NCBI RefSeq assembly: GCF_003464595.1 | Contig: NZ_QRZF01000008.1 | Coordinates: forward strand, 174,089 to 238,088 | Direction of reading: 5' to 3' | Length of the DNA stretch: 64,000 nucleotides | From: Bacteroides intestinalis | GTDB lineage: Bacteria > Bacteroidota > Bacteroidia > Bacteroidales > Bacteroidaceae | Shown here: positions 9,816-18,529 of the stretch, one piece after another | Numbering within the stretch: position 1 is the stretch's first letter | Layout of the letters: every line of letters starts with the position of its first letter | The notes under the pieces: model-generated | Told to the model about the DNA's origin: nothing | What the model saw: the letters and a program-made list of their open reading frames with translations, nothing else | The model's database searches: none | Translations under genes and position numbers: made by a program

Positions 9816-12317
9816 ATGAATAAATTAATAAGATTTCTATATATATGCTTATTGGGGATAATGGCTCTTCCTGTGAGGGCCGGAACGGATAGGGTGGTGA
9901 ATATTCCTGATTCTGTTTATCTCTTTTCTTATGCTTCTGCCGATGGCAGTAGTGGACTAAAGTTGGCTTGGAGCCATGATAGTGGTTCATGGGTAAGCAT
10001 TGCCAGTGGCTTTGAATTCATCAAGTGTGATTTTGGTCCATGGGGAATGCAAAAGAAGATGTTTAATCCTCATTTGATGCAAAACAAAACAGATGGAACA
10101 TGGCGTTGTATCTGGACGTTGACTTCAAGTGGTAAAGCAATGGCATATGCTGATTCGCCTGATTTATTGAAATGGGGATATCAGAGTCATTTTAAGACAG
10201 AAGAACTTACTCGGTATGAGTTGCAGAATGTAGAGAAGACTATACAGAAGCAACTTGTGATAGATGGAAGCAATCTCAGTGGCTGGGTACAGAAAGTTTC
10301 TTATTCTTTAGTTGAACAGTTACTTCGTTATACCGGATATAAGAGTTATCAGCAGATGTTAAGTGAAGAAAGTGCAGAACAAGATACTGTTCGCTTTGCT
10401 GATTTGAATCCTGTGACTGCTACCATCCAGATTAATGCAGATGAGTCGAAAGCTATCAGTGAACATCTGATCGGCATCTTTTTTGAAGATATTAATTATG
10501 CGGCGGATGGAGGTTTATATGCGGAGTTGGTGCAAAATCGTGATTTTGAATATACACCCGATGAATGCGACAAGGAGGGTTGGAATGCCACACATTCCTG
10601 GAGCTTAAAGGGAAGTAATGTTCCTTTATCTATAGAGACAGACAGTCCGGTTCATCCTAATAATCCGCATTATGCGGTACTTGAAGTACAGGAACAGGGA
10701 GTGACCCTTTTGAATTCCGGTTTTGACGGCATCATGGTGAAAAAAGGAGAAAAGTATGATTTCTCTCTGTTTGGAAAGATGCTTGATGGGAAAAAAGGAA
10801 AAATTAAAGTGGCTTTGGTTACAAAAGAGGGTAAAGAAATAGCTCAGGCTATGATAACTGTATCTGGAAACGATTGGAAGAAAAAGCATGCAGTGCTTAC
10901 TGCATCAGCCGATGTTGCAGATGCATGGTTAGCCATTAGTCCTCAATCAATAGGTAAATACGCGGTGGATATAGTTTCTCTATTTCCACAAAATACTTTT
11001 AAGGGACGCAAAAACGGTTTACGGATAGATTTAGCACAGACACTTGCCGATCTTCATCCACGTTTTGTACGTTTTCCCGGTGGGTGTGTGGCACATGGTG
11101 ATGGCATTGATAATATATATGACTGGAAGGGATCCATCGGTTCACTTGAATCACGTAAACCCAAACGGAATACTTGGGGATATCACCAAACACGTGGTTT
11201 GGGTTATTTTGAATATTTCTTATTTTGTGAAGATATAGGGGCGGAACCGCTCCCGGTACTTGCAGCCGGTGTACCTTGCCAGAATTCCCGTACTCCCAGT
11301 TGCCATTCCACTGATGAGATTAGCAGCTATGGACAGCAGTGTGGAATTCCGTTGGAAGAGATGGGGGCATATATCCAGGATATTCTAGATCTGATAGAAT
11401 ATGCCAATGGCGATGCGAAGAAAACTGTGTGGGGAAAGAAACGGGCGGAAGCCGGGCATCCGGAGCCTTTCAACCTAAAGTATATCGGTATTGGTAACGA
11501 AGATGTGATAAGTGGTGTATTTAAGGAACGTTTCACTATGATCTTTAATGCAATTAAGGAAAAATATCCGGAAATAATTGTTGTCGGAACAGTAGGCCCT
11601 TTCTTTGAGGGCACGGATTATGATGAAGGATGGGCATTGGCTACGGAATTGGGAGTCCCTATGGTAGACGAGCATTATTATGTCACACCCGGTTGGCTGG
11701 TTAATAATCAGGATTATTATGATCATTATGACCGGACTAAATCCAAAGTATATCTTGGGGAATATGCGGCTCACGCCCGTGGTCGTGTTTGTAATATGGA
11801 AACCGCATTGTCTGAGGCTCTGTATCTGACAGCTATTGAACGCAATGGTGATATCGTTTCAATGACTTCTTATGCTCCTCTATTGGCAAACGAAAAACAT
11901 ATTCAGTGGAGCCCTGATCTGATCTATTTTAATAATTCAGAAGTAAAACCTACCGTGAGTTATTATGTCCAGCAGATGTATGGACAGAATTCCGGGAATG
12001 AATATATAGCTTCAAGTGTTTCGTTGGATAATGTACAGGGTGCTGTGAAAAAACGTATTGGCGTGTCTGTGGTACGTGAAGGTACTAATGGTGATCTCAT
12101 TTTGAAGTTAGTGAATATGCTTCCGGTAAGCGTAAAGACATCAGTGAAGTTGCCTTTACAAAATGATTGGAATACTACGGTCACTAAGACTGTATTGGTT
12201 GGCAAACCGCAGGATAGGGAGGTATGTCCGGTATCAGGGACTATGCAAATAGATGAAAATTTTCAGTATGAAATGCCGGCTTACTCATTTACGGTGTTGC
12301 GGATTCATAAAAGATAG
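9816..12317 (+). CDS. GH51 alpha-L-arabinofuranosidase with N-terminal propeller-blade extension
   Basis: Releases terminal alpha-L-arabinofuranosyl residues from arabinan or arabinoxylan fragments, probably in the periplasm. From the ATG at 9816 (a TTG lies at 9807) it is 833 aa, longer than a minimal GH51 (about 500-660). A signal peptide is followed by about 120 residues resembling a single GH43-type blade (VYLFSYASADGSSGLKLAWS ... SPDLLKWGYQ). The GH51 part starts near 195 (HLIGIFFEDINYAADGGLYAEL), with the core motif FVRFPGGCVAHGDGI, acid/base Glu562 in IGIGNEDV and nucleophile Glu649 in YLGEYAAH. The C-terminal beta-sandwich is typical. It is the last gene of the locus and is followed by a strong terminator. 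Confidence 0.9.
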   Translation: MNKLIRFLYICLLGIMALPVRAGTDRVVNIPDSVYLFSYASADGSSGLKLAWSHDSGSWVSIASGFEFIKCDFGPWGMQKKMFNPHLMQNKTDGTWRCIWTLTSSGKAMAYADSPDLLKWGYQSHFKTEELTRYELQNVEKTIQKQLVIDGSNLSGWVQKVSYSLVEQLLRYTGYKSYQQMLSEESAEQDTVRFADLNPVTATIQINADESKAISEHLIGIFFEDINYAADGGLYAELVQNRDFEYTPDECDKEGWNATHSWSLKGSNVPLSIETDSPVHPNNPHYAVLEVQEQGVTLLNSGFDGIMVKKGEKYDFSLFGKMLDGKKGKIKVALVTKEGKEIAQAMITVSGNDWKKKHAVLTASADVADAWLAISPQSIGKYAVDIVSLFPQNTFKGRKNGLRIDLAQTLADLHPRFVRFPGGCVAHGDGIDNIYDWKGSIGSLESRKPKRNTWGYHQTRGLGYFEYFLFCEDIGAEPLPVLAAGVPCQNSRTPSCHSTDEISSYGQQCGIPLEEMGAYIQDILDLIEYANGDAKKTVWGKKRAEAGHPEPFNLKYIGIGNEDVISGVFKERFTMIFNAIKEKYPEIIVVGTVGPFFEGTDYDEGWALATELGVPMVDEHYYVTPGWLVNNQDYYDHYDRTKSKVYLGEYAAHARGRVCNMETALSEALYLTAIERNGDIVSMTSYAPLLANEKHIQWSPDLIYFNNSEVKPTVSYYVQQMYGQNSGNEYIASSVSLDNVQGAVKKRIGVSVVREGTNGDLILKLVNMLPVSVKTSVKLPLQNDWNTTVTKTVLVGKPQDREVCPVSGTMQIDENFQYEMPAYSFTVLRIHKR

Positions 12318-12338
12318 GTGAGGAAATAGAATAAAATG

Positions 12339-12379
12339 ATAAAAGGGATATATCATATTTTCTGATATATCCCTTTTAT
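12339..12379. terminator. Bidirectional terminator between GH51 gene and tRNA-Ala
   Basis: AAAAGGGATATATCA at 12341-12355 pairs perfectly with 12363-12377 around a 7-base loop, and two more pairs extend the stem. T-rich tracts flank both sides (TATTTTTG after it on the plus strand). It serves the GH51 gene on the plus strand and the tRNA on the minus strand. Confidence 0.8.
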
Positions 12380-12386
12380 ATTTTTG

Positions 12387-12460
12387 TGGAGAGTATCGGA
12401 CTCGAACCGATCACCTCGACACTGCCAGTGTCGCGCTCTAGCCAGATGAGCTAACCCCCC
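12387..12460 (-). tRNA. tRNA-Ala (anticodon GGC)
   Basis: Read on the minus strand, the 74 nt fold as a cloverleaf. The acceptor stem is GGGGGGU with ACUCUCC, including the G3:U70 pair that identifies alanine tRNAs. The D-loop is TTAGCTCATCTGGCTAGAG, the anticodon stem is CGACA/TGTCG with loop CTGGCAG (anticodon GGC, reading GCC), and the T-arm carries GGTTCGAGTCC. The discriminator base is A and no CCA is encoded; CAAAA follows. The annotation rests on this manual fold. Confidence 0.95.
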
Positions 12461-12509
12461 TTTTTGATCTTTCGCTAACGTTTGCGAGCTTTCTCTCTTT
12501 TTGGTGGCG

Positions 12510-12517
12510 CAAATATA
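12510..12517 (-). promoter_or_regulatory. Candidate -7 box for tRNA-Ala
   Basis: On the minus strand this reads TATATTTG, a match to TAnnTTTG, 50 bp upstream of the tRNA 5' end. No good -33 TTTG was found at 19-21 bp. Confidence 0.45.
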
Positions 12518-12540
12518 ATGCATTATTCTGAAATAATTGC

Positions 12541-12548
12541 TATGTTTG
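12541..12548 (+). promoter_or_regulatory. Candidate -7 box for the DUF4286-ruvC-pulA genes
   Basis: TATGTTTG matches TAnnTTTG and lies 24 bp before the ATG of the DUF4286 gene. No TTTG stands at the usual -33 distance, so support is partial. Confidence 0.4.
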
Positions 12549-12571
12549 CGAAACAAAGTGAAAGAAAAAAT

Positions 12572-12877
12572 ATGCTGATCTATAATACAACCTATCAAGT
12601 GGAAGAAGGACAGGAAGATAACTTCCTGATCTGGATAAAAGAATTCTATTTACCCGAAGTAGAGAAAACCGGTGCATTGCATACGCCGCGTATTGTCCGT
12701 GTACTAAGCCATCGTGAAGAGGGGAGCACATGCTATTCCCTTCAGTTTGAAGTGGAAAACTCTGGCATTCTGCACCGCTGGCACATGGAGCAAGGGGTGA
12801 AGTTGAACGAAGAACTGGTTAAAATATTCCAGGATAAGGTGGTTGGCTTTCCTACATTGATGGAGGTAATAGAGTGA
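12572..12877 (+). CDS. DUF4286 family protein
   Basis: A 101-aa soluble protein of unknown function. The start at 12572 ([10 protein letters not shown]) is chosen because the family begins with M-x-IYNTTY and because the tRNA promoter and a -7 box occupy the upstream open frame. It has a ferredoxin-like alternation of strands and helices and no signal or membrane segment. Its stop overlaps the GTG start of ruvC by four bases (GTGA), so translation of the two is coupled. In Bacteroides this gene commonly precedes ruvC; a link to recombination is only suggested by that neighbourhood. Confidence 0.82.
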   Translation: MLIYNTTYQVEEGQEDNFLIWIKEFYLPEVEKTGALHTPRIVRVLSHREEGSTCYSLQFEVENSGILHRWHMEQGVKLNEELVKIFQDKVVGFPTLMEVIE

Positions 12878-13443
12878 TACAACCGGTCAAAGAAAAGATA
12901 ATTTTAGGTATCGACCCTGGTACTACCATTATGGGATATGGAGTGCTGCGTGTGGTGGGGACAAAGCCTGAGATGATTGCTATGGGGATCATTGACCTGC
13001 GTAAACTCGGTGACCATTATCTTAAACTTCGCCATATACACGAAAGGGTGTTGAGTATCATCGAGAGTTATCTGCCTGATGAACTTGCTATCGAAGCTCC
13101 CTTTTTCGGTAAGAATGTACAATCTATGTTGAAGTTGGGGCGTGCTCAGGGAGTTGCTATGGCTGCTGCCCTCAGTCGTGATATCCCTATTACGGAATAT
13201 GCCCCTCTTAAAATAAAAATGGCTATCACAGGAAATGGTCAGGCCTCCAAAGAGCAAGTAGCAGATATGCTGCAACGTATGCTTCATTTTGCAAAGGAAG
13301 ATATGCCTACATTTATGGATGCTACGGACGGGTTAGCCGCTGCTTATTGCCATTTTCTGCAAATGGGGCGTCCCACAGTAGAGAAAGGATATCACGGATG
13401 GAAAGACTTTATAGCCAAGAATCCGGATAAAGTGAAGAAATAA
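12874..13443 (+). CDS. ruvC: Crossover junction endodeoxyribonuclease RuvC
   Basis: Resolves Holliday junctions with RuvAB by symmetric cutting. The 189 aa match the family size. The four acidic catalytic residues are visible: Asp14 in [13 protein letters not shown], Glu74 in [11 protein letters not shown], and Asp149 and Asp152 in [13 protein letters not shown]. The start is GTG at 12874, overlapping the upstream stop in a GTGA arrangement. It probably belongs to one operon with the DUF4286 gene upstream and pulA 38 bp downstream. Confidence 0.96.
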   Translation: MIQPVKEKIILGIDPGTTIMGYGVLRVVGTKPEMIAMGIIDLRKLGDHYLKLRHIHERVLSIIESYLPDELAIEAPFFGKNVQSMLKLGRAQGVAMAAALSRDIPITEYAPLKIKMAITGNGQASKEQVADMLQRMLHFAKEDMPTFMDATDGLAAAYCHFLQMGRPTVEKGYHGWKDFIAKNPDKVKK

Positions 13444-13481
13444 GATATGATATTTAATACTTAAAACTTAAAATAACCACC

Positions 13482-15479
13482 ATGAAACTGAATGAACTTG
13501 CCTTGATTGGAGTAGCTACGGCGACAGTTGTCAGCTGTGCCCCGACAAAGAATGAGTACGCGTCTTATGAGTTGTATCCCGTTCGTTCGGGCAGCTTGAC
13601 GGAAATGGAGTATACTCCCGAAGTTACGAATTTTACATTGTGGGCGCCGACTGCTGATGAAGTACGCCTCATGCTGTTTGATGCAGGTGATGGCGGTCAT
13701 GCTTATGAGACTGTTTCTATGGTATCTGATAAGGAAGGAACCTGGACGGCAAAGGTGGAAAATGACTTGATCGGGAAATTCTATACATTTAATGTGAAGA
13801 TCAAGGATAAATGGTTGGGAGACACTCCGGGTATCAATGCGAAAGCAGTAGGGGTAAATGGAAAACGTGCTGCTATCATTGATATGAAAGCTACCGATCC
13901 TGAGGGTTGGGCACAAGATAAACGACCTGCTTTGGCTTCTCCGGCCGATGCTGTTATCTATGAAATGCATCACCGGGACTTCTCTATTGATCCTTCATCG
14001 GGCATTCAGCATAAAGGTAAATTCTTGGCACTGACGGAAGAAGGTACACTTAGCCCTGAGAAATTGGCAACCGGCATCGATCATTTGAAAGAACTGGGTG
14101 TGACACATGTTCACATTCTGCCGTCTTATGACTATGCTTCGGTGGATGAAACGAAATTGGATGAAAATAAATATAATTGGGGATATGACCCACAGAATTA
14201 TAATGTACCTGATGGATCGTATTCTACTGATCCTTATAATCCTTCTATTCGTATTAAGGAATTCAAGCAAATGGTGCAGGCCTTACATAAAGCTGGCATC
14301 CGGGTAGTGCTGGATGTAGTGTATAATCATACATTTAATACTGCTGAGAGTAATTTTGAACGTACGGTACCAGGGTATTTCTATCGCCAGATGCCGGACG
14401 GTAGCTTCGCTGATGGTTCTGCCTGCGGTAATGAAACGGCAAGTAACCGTCCTATGATGCGGAAATACATGGTAGAGTCTGTGTTGCACTGGCTTAACGA
14501 ATATCATCTTGATGGATTCCGCTTTGACTTGATGGGGATTCATGATATTACAACGATGAATGAAATCCGTAAGGCTGCCACGATGGTTGATCCGAGTATC
14601 ATTATTTATGGTGAAGGCTGGGCGGCTAAGGCTCCCCAGATGCCGGAGGACTCTCTGGCTATGAAGATGAATACGTATCGGATGCCCGGTATTGCTGCAT
14701 TTTCCGATGAAATGCGCGATGCTCTGCGTGGTCCATTCAATGACAACCACAAAGGCGCTTTCCTTGCCGGACTTCCTGGTGGAGAGGAGAGTATTAAGTT
14801 TGGTATTGTGGGAGCCATCAAGCATCCGCAGGTGGATAATGACTCAGTGAATTACAGTAAGGCTTCATGGGCTGAACAGCCGACGCAGATGATCAGCTAT
14901 GTATCTTGTCATGATGATATGTGTCTGGTAGACAGACTGAACGCGAGTATTCCAGGCATTACACCGCAGGAACTTGTCAAGTTGGATAAACTGGCACAGA
15001 CGGCGGTATTTACTTCACAAGGCATACCGTTTATCTATGCGGGCGAAGAAGTGATGCGTGATAAGAAAGGGGTACATAACAGTTATCAGAGTCCTGATTC
15101 TATCAATGCGATCGATTGGAAACGCAAAGCTGAATATGCTGATGTATTTGCTTATTATAAAGGTTTGATACAGTTGCGTAAAAATCATCCTGCTTTCCGT
15201 ATGGGAGATGCGGAACTGGTGCGCAAACATTTGGAATTCCTTCCGGTAGAGGGTAATAATCTGGTTGCATATCGCTTGAAGGAGAATGCTAATGGAGATG
15301 CTTGGGAAGATATTATCGTGGCACTGAATTCCCGTAAAGAGCCGGCAAAGCTGGTTGTGCCTGAAGGCAAATACACAGTGGTATGTAAGGATGGATTTAT
15401 AAATGAAAATGGACTGGGTACACTTTATGGTTCGGAAGTGCTGGTTCCGGCACAATCTGCACTTATTATTTATAAATAA
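13482..15479 (+). CDS. pulA: Type I pullulanase (GH13) lipoprotein
   Basis: Debranching enzyme that hydrolyses alpha-1,6 links in pullulan, starch or glycogen fragments. The protein is 665 aa with a lipoprotein-like N-terminus (lipobox region TVVSC, Cys 19). An N-terminal CBM48-like sandwich (about 40-140, FTLWAPTADEVRLML) precedes the GH13 barrel. Conserved regions are the pullulanase mark YNWGYDPQNYNVPDGSY, DVVYNHTF, GFRFDLMG with nucleophile Asp349, YGEGWA with acid Glu378, and SCHDD with Asp478. A small all-beta C-terminal domain ends the protein. It follows ruvC by 38 bp and is followed by a terminator. Confidence 0.93.
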   Translation: MKLNELALIGVATATVVSCAPTKNEYASYELYPVRSGSLTEMEYTPEVTNFTLWAPTADEVRLMLFDAGDGGHAYETVSMVSDKEGTWTAKVENDLIGKFYTFNVKIKDKWLGDTPGINAKAVGVNGKRAAIIDMKATDPEGWAQDKRPALASPADAVIYEMHHRDFSIDPSSGIQHKGKFLALTEEGTLSPEKLATGIDHLKELGVTHVHILPSYDYASVDETKLDENKYNWGYDPQNYNVPDGSYSTDPYNPSIRIKEFKQMVQALHKAGIRVVLDVVYNHTFNTAESNFERTVPGYFYRQMPDGSFADGSACGNETASNRPMMRKYMVESVLHWLNEYHLDGFRFDLMGIHDITTMNEIRKAATMVDPSIIIYGEGWAAKAPQMPEDSLAMKMNTYRMPGIAAFSDEMRDALRGPFNDNHKGAFLAGLPGGEESIKFGIVGAIKHPQVDNDSVNYSKASWAEQPTQMISYVSCHDDMCLVDRLNASIPGITPQELVKLDKLAQTAVFTSQGIPFIYAGEEVMRDKKGVHNSYQSPDSINAIDWKRKAEYADVFAYYKGLIQLRKNHPAFRMGDAELVRKHLEFLPVEGNNLVAYRLKENANGDAWEDIIVALNSRKEPAKLVVPEGKYTVVCKDGFINENGLGTLYGSEVLVPAQSALIIYK

Positions 15480-15501
15480 GAATAAGTATCTATAAGAATA
15501 T

Positions 15502-15543
15502 CGCCTCTGTAAGTAATAATACTAACAGGGGCGAATTCTTTTT
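15502..15543 (+). terminator. Terminator after pulA
   Basis: CGCCTCTGT (15502-15510) pairs with ACAGGGGCG (15525-15533) with one G-U pair, followed by AATTCTTTTT. It ends the ruvC-pulA transcript and separates it from the convergent DoxD/DoxA gene. Confidence 0.75.
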
Positions 15544-15592
15544 ATCCGGGTATATGCGTAAGAATTCCGGGTATTGATAATATTGGGTAATA

Positions 15593-16633
15593 TTATTTTT
15601 TAGTAATATCGGCTTCCCAGGTTGCTCCACTAATATCAGTTAATTCAAGTTTATATGTTCCGGCAGGTATATCATTGATGTTTTTTCCGATATTGATTTC
15701 TGCTTTGGCTCCTAATGGAATTATAAGGCTATACTTCCCTGGTTTTACTTTAGCAACATATTTGTTATGTATATCACTCATCGGGAAATTAGCCAATTCG
15801 TCACCATTTAGTTCCAGTATGATGTTATTTGCATGGTCTTTTAAAGTGATACCGATTAAGAAAGAACCATAGACGTCAATTCCTTCTACCCTCGACAGAG
15901 TAAATTTTAGTTGACCATTATTGAATCCGGTATCCGAAATTTCTATTTTAGGTTTTACGGATTTGTTATGCAGTTCGCCCCATACTCCACCATGAAATAC
16001 CTGATTAGTGAAGAGGGTAAGTGCCAGAATAGCTATGCTGCCTGTTACTACTATTTTCTTGATTATACTTTCCTTTATAGATAATTCTCCGGATGCTATC
16101 CAAGGATACCATTTGCGTGTCTTTAGCCAAGGAGTTTTAGGCATCCATATCCTGTCGAGGGAATAATAACCGCCGCCTGTCATGAAAACTGTAAAGCCTG
16201 CAGCAACACCCAATACGCCGATCTGCCATTCGTCAAGGCAAGTAGAACCAATCCAGCCGGAACCTAAGAGGATTCCGCCAGCCAGGCCGATAACGCCTAT
16301 ACTTGCCAATCTTGTGAAATAGCCCAGCATGAATAATAAGCCGACGATAGCCTCTATAATCGTAAAGAGAACCATGGCCCACCAAAGTACATCCGGGGTA
16401 CTTACCAGATATTCAATGATTGGTTTTATACCTAATGCATTCGGTAGGAAGTGGTTGAATTTCTCACCAATATATCCGGGAGCATCTTCTATTAATTTAT
16501 TTTCCAGGATTAACCGTCTCCAAAAAGCTGAAAAATAAGTCCAGCCTACCACCAGGCGGAGGGCTAAAGAGAACATGCCGGAGAAGTCATAAACCTGCCT
16601 CGGGATACGTTTTGCTGCCAATTCTTGTTCCAT
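15593..16633 (-). CDS. DoxD-DoxA fusion (TQO small-subunit-like) membrane protein
   Basis: A 346-aa membrane protein. Residues about 1-200 are a DoxX/DoxD-type membrane domain with several hydrophobic helices (ALRLVVGWTYFSAFWRRL, WWAMVLFTIIEAIVGLLFMLGYFTR). After a further membrane segment (about 193-212), residues 225-346 form an exported beta-rich domain resembling DoxA, the second subunit of archaeal thiosulfate:quinone oxidoreductase. Family knowledge: DoxDA uses thiosulfate and quinone in Acidianus; in Bacteroides its role is unproven. It lies 15 bp after a small DUF6132 gene on the same strand, so the two form an operon. Confidence 0.78.
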   Translation of the reverse strand: MEQELAAKRIPRQVYDFSGMFSLALRLVVGWTYFSAFWRRLILENKLIEDAPGYIGEKFNHFLPNALGIKPIIEYLVSTPDVLWWAMVLFTIIEAIVGLLFMLGYFTRLASIGVIGLAGGILLGSGWIGSTCLDEWQIGVLGVAAGFTVFMTGGGYYSLDRIWMPKTPWLKTRKWYPWIASGELSIKESIIKKIVVTGSIAILALTLFTNQVFHGGVWGELHNKSVKPKIEISDTGFNNGQLKFTLSRVEGIDVYGSFLIGITLKDHANNIILELNGDELANFPMSDIHNKYVAKVKPGKYSLIIPLGAKAEINIGKNINDIPAGTYKLELTDISGATWEADITKK

Positions 16634-16648
16634 AATGATTTTATATTA

Positions 16649-16867
16649 TTAGTTTTGTTCGTTCTTCTTCAAGCTGTTCGGCTGGAATATATTGCCTAAC
16701 AAGCCACCCATAACCGCTCCCCATAATGTGCTGTTCCAAGGAGAAGAGGTTATCGGACAAGTACCTGTGCTACAGCCTACATATCGCCAATATAAATAGC
16801 CTGCTATTGCTCCGATTATTATTCCTATGATTGTGGGCCAATACTTTTTTATGAATGTCTTTTCCAT
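16649..16867 (-). CDS. DUF6132 family small membrane protein
   Basis: A 72-aa protein from the ATG at 16867 (MEKTFIKKYWP); an upstream in-frame ATG at 16918 lacks a good ribosome site. One glycine-rich membrane helix (IIGIIIGAIAGYLYWRY) is followed by the motif VGCSTGTCPITSSPWNSTLWGA with two cysteines, and a second helix. The CxxGxCPI segment is the family mark. The paired Cys residues and its position directly upstream of the DoxDA-like gene suggest a redox or sulfur-related partner, which is an inference. Confidence 0.8.
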   Translation of the reverse strand: MEKTFIKKYWPTIIGIIIGAIAGYLYWRYVGCSTGTCPITSSPWNSTLWGAVMGGLLGNIFQPNSLKKNEQN

Positions 16868-16998
16868 GTTTTGGATCTGTTTATTAATCGTTGATTTATT
16901 AGAAAAACAAATTTCCATTGGAAAATGTTTCCTTTATTATGGATTGTTTTTCATATTACTTGTTTAAAAATAGACAATTTGTACAAACAGTCTGTTTG

Positions 16999-17034
16999 TT
17001 TGAGTAAGTAAAACCGGAAAACTTGGTATCTTTG
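16999..17034 (+). promoter_or_regulatory. Candidate promoter for the ABC-ATPase/TPR regulator operon
   Basis: TATCTTTG at 17027-17034 is an exact TAnnTTTG match, 19 bp before the ATG at 17054. A TTTG at 16999-17002 could be the -33 element, though its 24-bp spacer is longer than usual. The rest of 16868-17053 shows only AT-rich sequence. Confidence 0.5.
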
Positions 17035-17053
17035 TGGCATTACAAAACAAAAT

Positions 17054-18517
17054 ATGTCTCCAATGATGCAATCATATACTATATCTTTGAAGGGAGGGGT
17101 GGCCCGTAATCCGCTTGTACGATTGGCTGCACCTGTTTCCATATCTTTTCCTGCAGACGAACACATTGCTATTGTAGGGCCTAACGGTTCAGGAAAGAGC
17201 CTTTTGGTAGATATGCTTATCGGGAAATATCCATTGAAAGAAGGGACACTGACTTATGACTTTTCTCCTTCCGCATCACAAACGGTTTATGATAATGTCA
17301 AATACATTGCTTTCCGTGATACATACGGTTCGGCGGATGCTAATTATTATTATCAACAACGCTGGAATACTCATGACCATGATGATGTACCATTAGTTAA
17401 GGATATGTTGGGAGCAGTTAGGGATGAGGCCTTAAAACAAGAACTTTTTGAATTATTTCGCATCGAACCTATGCTGGATAAGCCGATGATTCTTCTTTCC
17501 AGCGGTGAGTTGCGCAAATTTCAGTTAGTGAAAGCACTGCTTACCGCTCCTCGTGTGCTTATCATGGACAATCCTTTCATTGGATTGGATGCACAAACCC
17601 GTGAGCTGCTGAATACCTTGCTGGAAGGATTAGCTAAACGGTCTGCCGTGCAACTTATCCTGATACTCTCTATGATGGATGATGTTCCTGCATATATAGA
17701 TAAAGTACTGCCAATAGCAAATCGTACAGTAGGACAGATGATGCCACGTGATCAATACCTTACCATATTCCGGAATGCAGATATACCTGTACCCGAAGAT
17801 TTGCAACAACGCATTATCGACTTGCCATATGATAATACCAATTATGTTTCCGACGAAGTGGTAAAGCTGAATAAAGTCAGTATCCGCTATGGCGACCGCA
17901 CCATTTTGAAAGAACTGGACTGGACGGTGATGCGTGGACAAAAATGGGCATTGAGTGGAGAAAACGGGGCTGGTAAATCGACTTTATTGAGTCTTGTATG
18001 CGCTGATAATCCCCAATCATATGCTTGTGATATCAGCCTGTTCGGGAGAAAACGGGGAACGGGTGAAAGTATTTGGGAAATAAAGAAACACATCGGGTAT
18101 GTCAGCCCTGAAATGCATCGTGCTTATTTGAAGAATTTGCCGGCTATTGAGATTGTTGCTTCCGGCCTGCATGACAGCATTGGATTGTATAAACGTCCGA
18201 AGGTGGAACAGATGTCTGTTTGTGAATGGTGGATGGATATTTTCGGTATTGCTGCCTTAAAAGACAAACCTTTCTTGCAATTATCCAGTGGTGAGCAACG
18301 CTTGGCACTACTGGCACGAGCTTTCGTAAAAGATCCAGAATTGCTGATACTGGATGAGCCTTTGCATGGTCTGGATACTTATAACCGTCGCCGGGTGAAG
18401 AAAATTATCGAAGCCTTTTGCCGTCGGCAGGATAAAACCATGATTATGGTTACCCACTATGAAAGGGAGTTGCCCGCTACTATTACAGATCGCATATTCC
18501 TGAAGCGTAATCGGTAA
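17054..18517 (+). CDS. Tandem ABC-type ATPase (ModF/PhrA-like)
   Basis: A soluble 487-aa protein with two ABC ATPase domains and no membrane part. Domain 1 has Walker A GPNGSGKS at 42-49, signature LSSGELRKFQLV and Walker B VLIMDNPFIGLD. Domain 2 has Walker A GENGAGKS near 302-309, signature LSSGEQRLALLAR and Walker B LLILDEPLHGLD. In the first Walker B the catalytic Glu is replaced by Asn (DNP), so domain 1 probably hydrolyses ATP poorly. The layout matches ModF/PhrA proteins, often labelled molybdate transport, but no Mo-transport genes are nearby. The TPR regulator follows after 12 bp in the same operon. Confidence 0.82.
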   Translation: MSPMMQSYTISLKGGVARNPLVRLAAPVSISFPADEHIAIVGPNGSGKSLLVDMLIGKYPLKEGTLTYDFSPSASQTVYDNVKYIAFRDTYGSADANYYYQQRWNTHDHDDVPLVKDMLGAVRDEALKQELFELFRIEPMLDKPMILLSSGELRKFQLVKALLTAPRVLIMDNPFIGLDAQTRELLNTLLEGLAKRSAVQLILILSMMDDVPAYIDKVLPIANRTVGQMMPRDQYLTIFRNADIPVPEDLQQRIIDLPYDNTNYVSDEVVKLNKVSIRYGDRTILKELDWTVMRGQKWALSGENGAGKSTLLSLVCADNPQSYACDISLFGRKRGTGESIWEIKKHIGYVSPEMHRAYLKNLPAIEIVASGLHDSIGLYKRPKVEQMSVCEWWMDIFGIAALKDKPFLQLSSGEQRLALLARAFVKDPELLILDEPLHGLDTYNRRRVKKIIEAFCRRQDKTMIMVTHYERELPATITDRIFLKRNR

Positions 18518-18529
18518 TCGTTCAATACT

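Noticed and set aside
12353..12598. An 81-codon minus-strand frame over the tRNA
   Set aside because: It reads through the tRNA-Ala gene, its promoter and the terminator; the coding potential is an artefact of the tRNA sequence.
13461..13973. A 170-codon antisense frame at the 5' end of pulA
   Set aside because: Antisense to the lipoprotein signal and CBM48-like domain; no family resemblance.
14283..14825. A 180-codon antisense frame inside pulA
   Set aside because: It lies opposite the catalytic core of an unmistakable pullulanase and has no start context.
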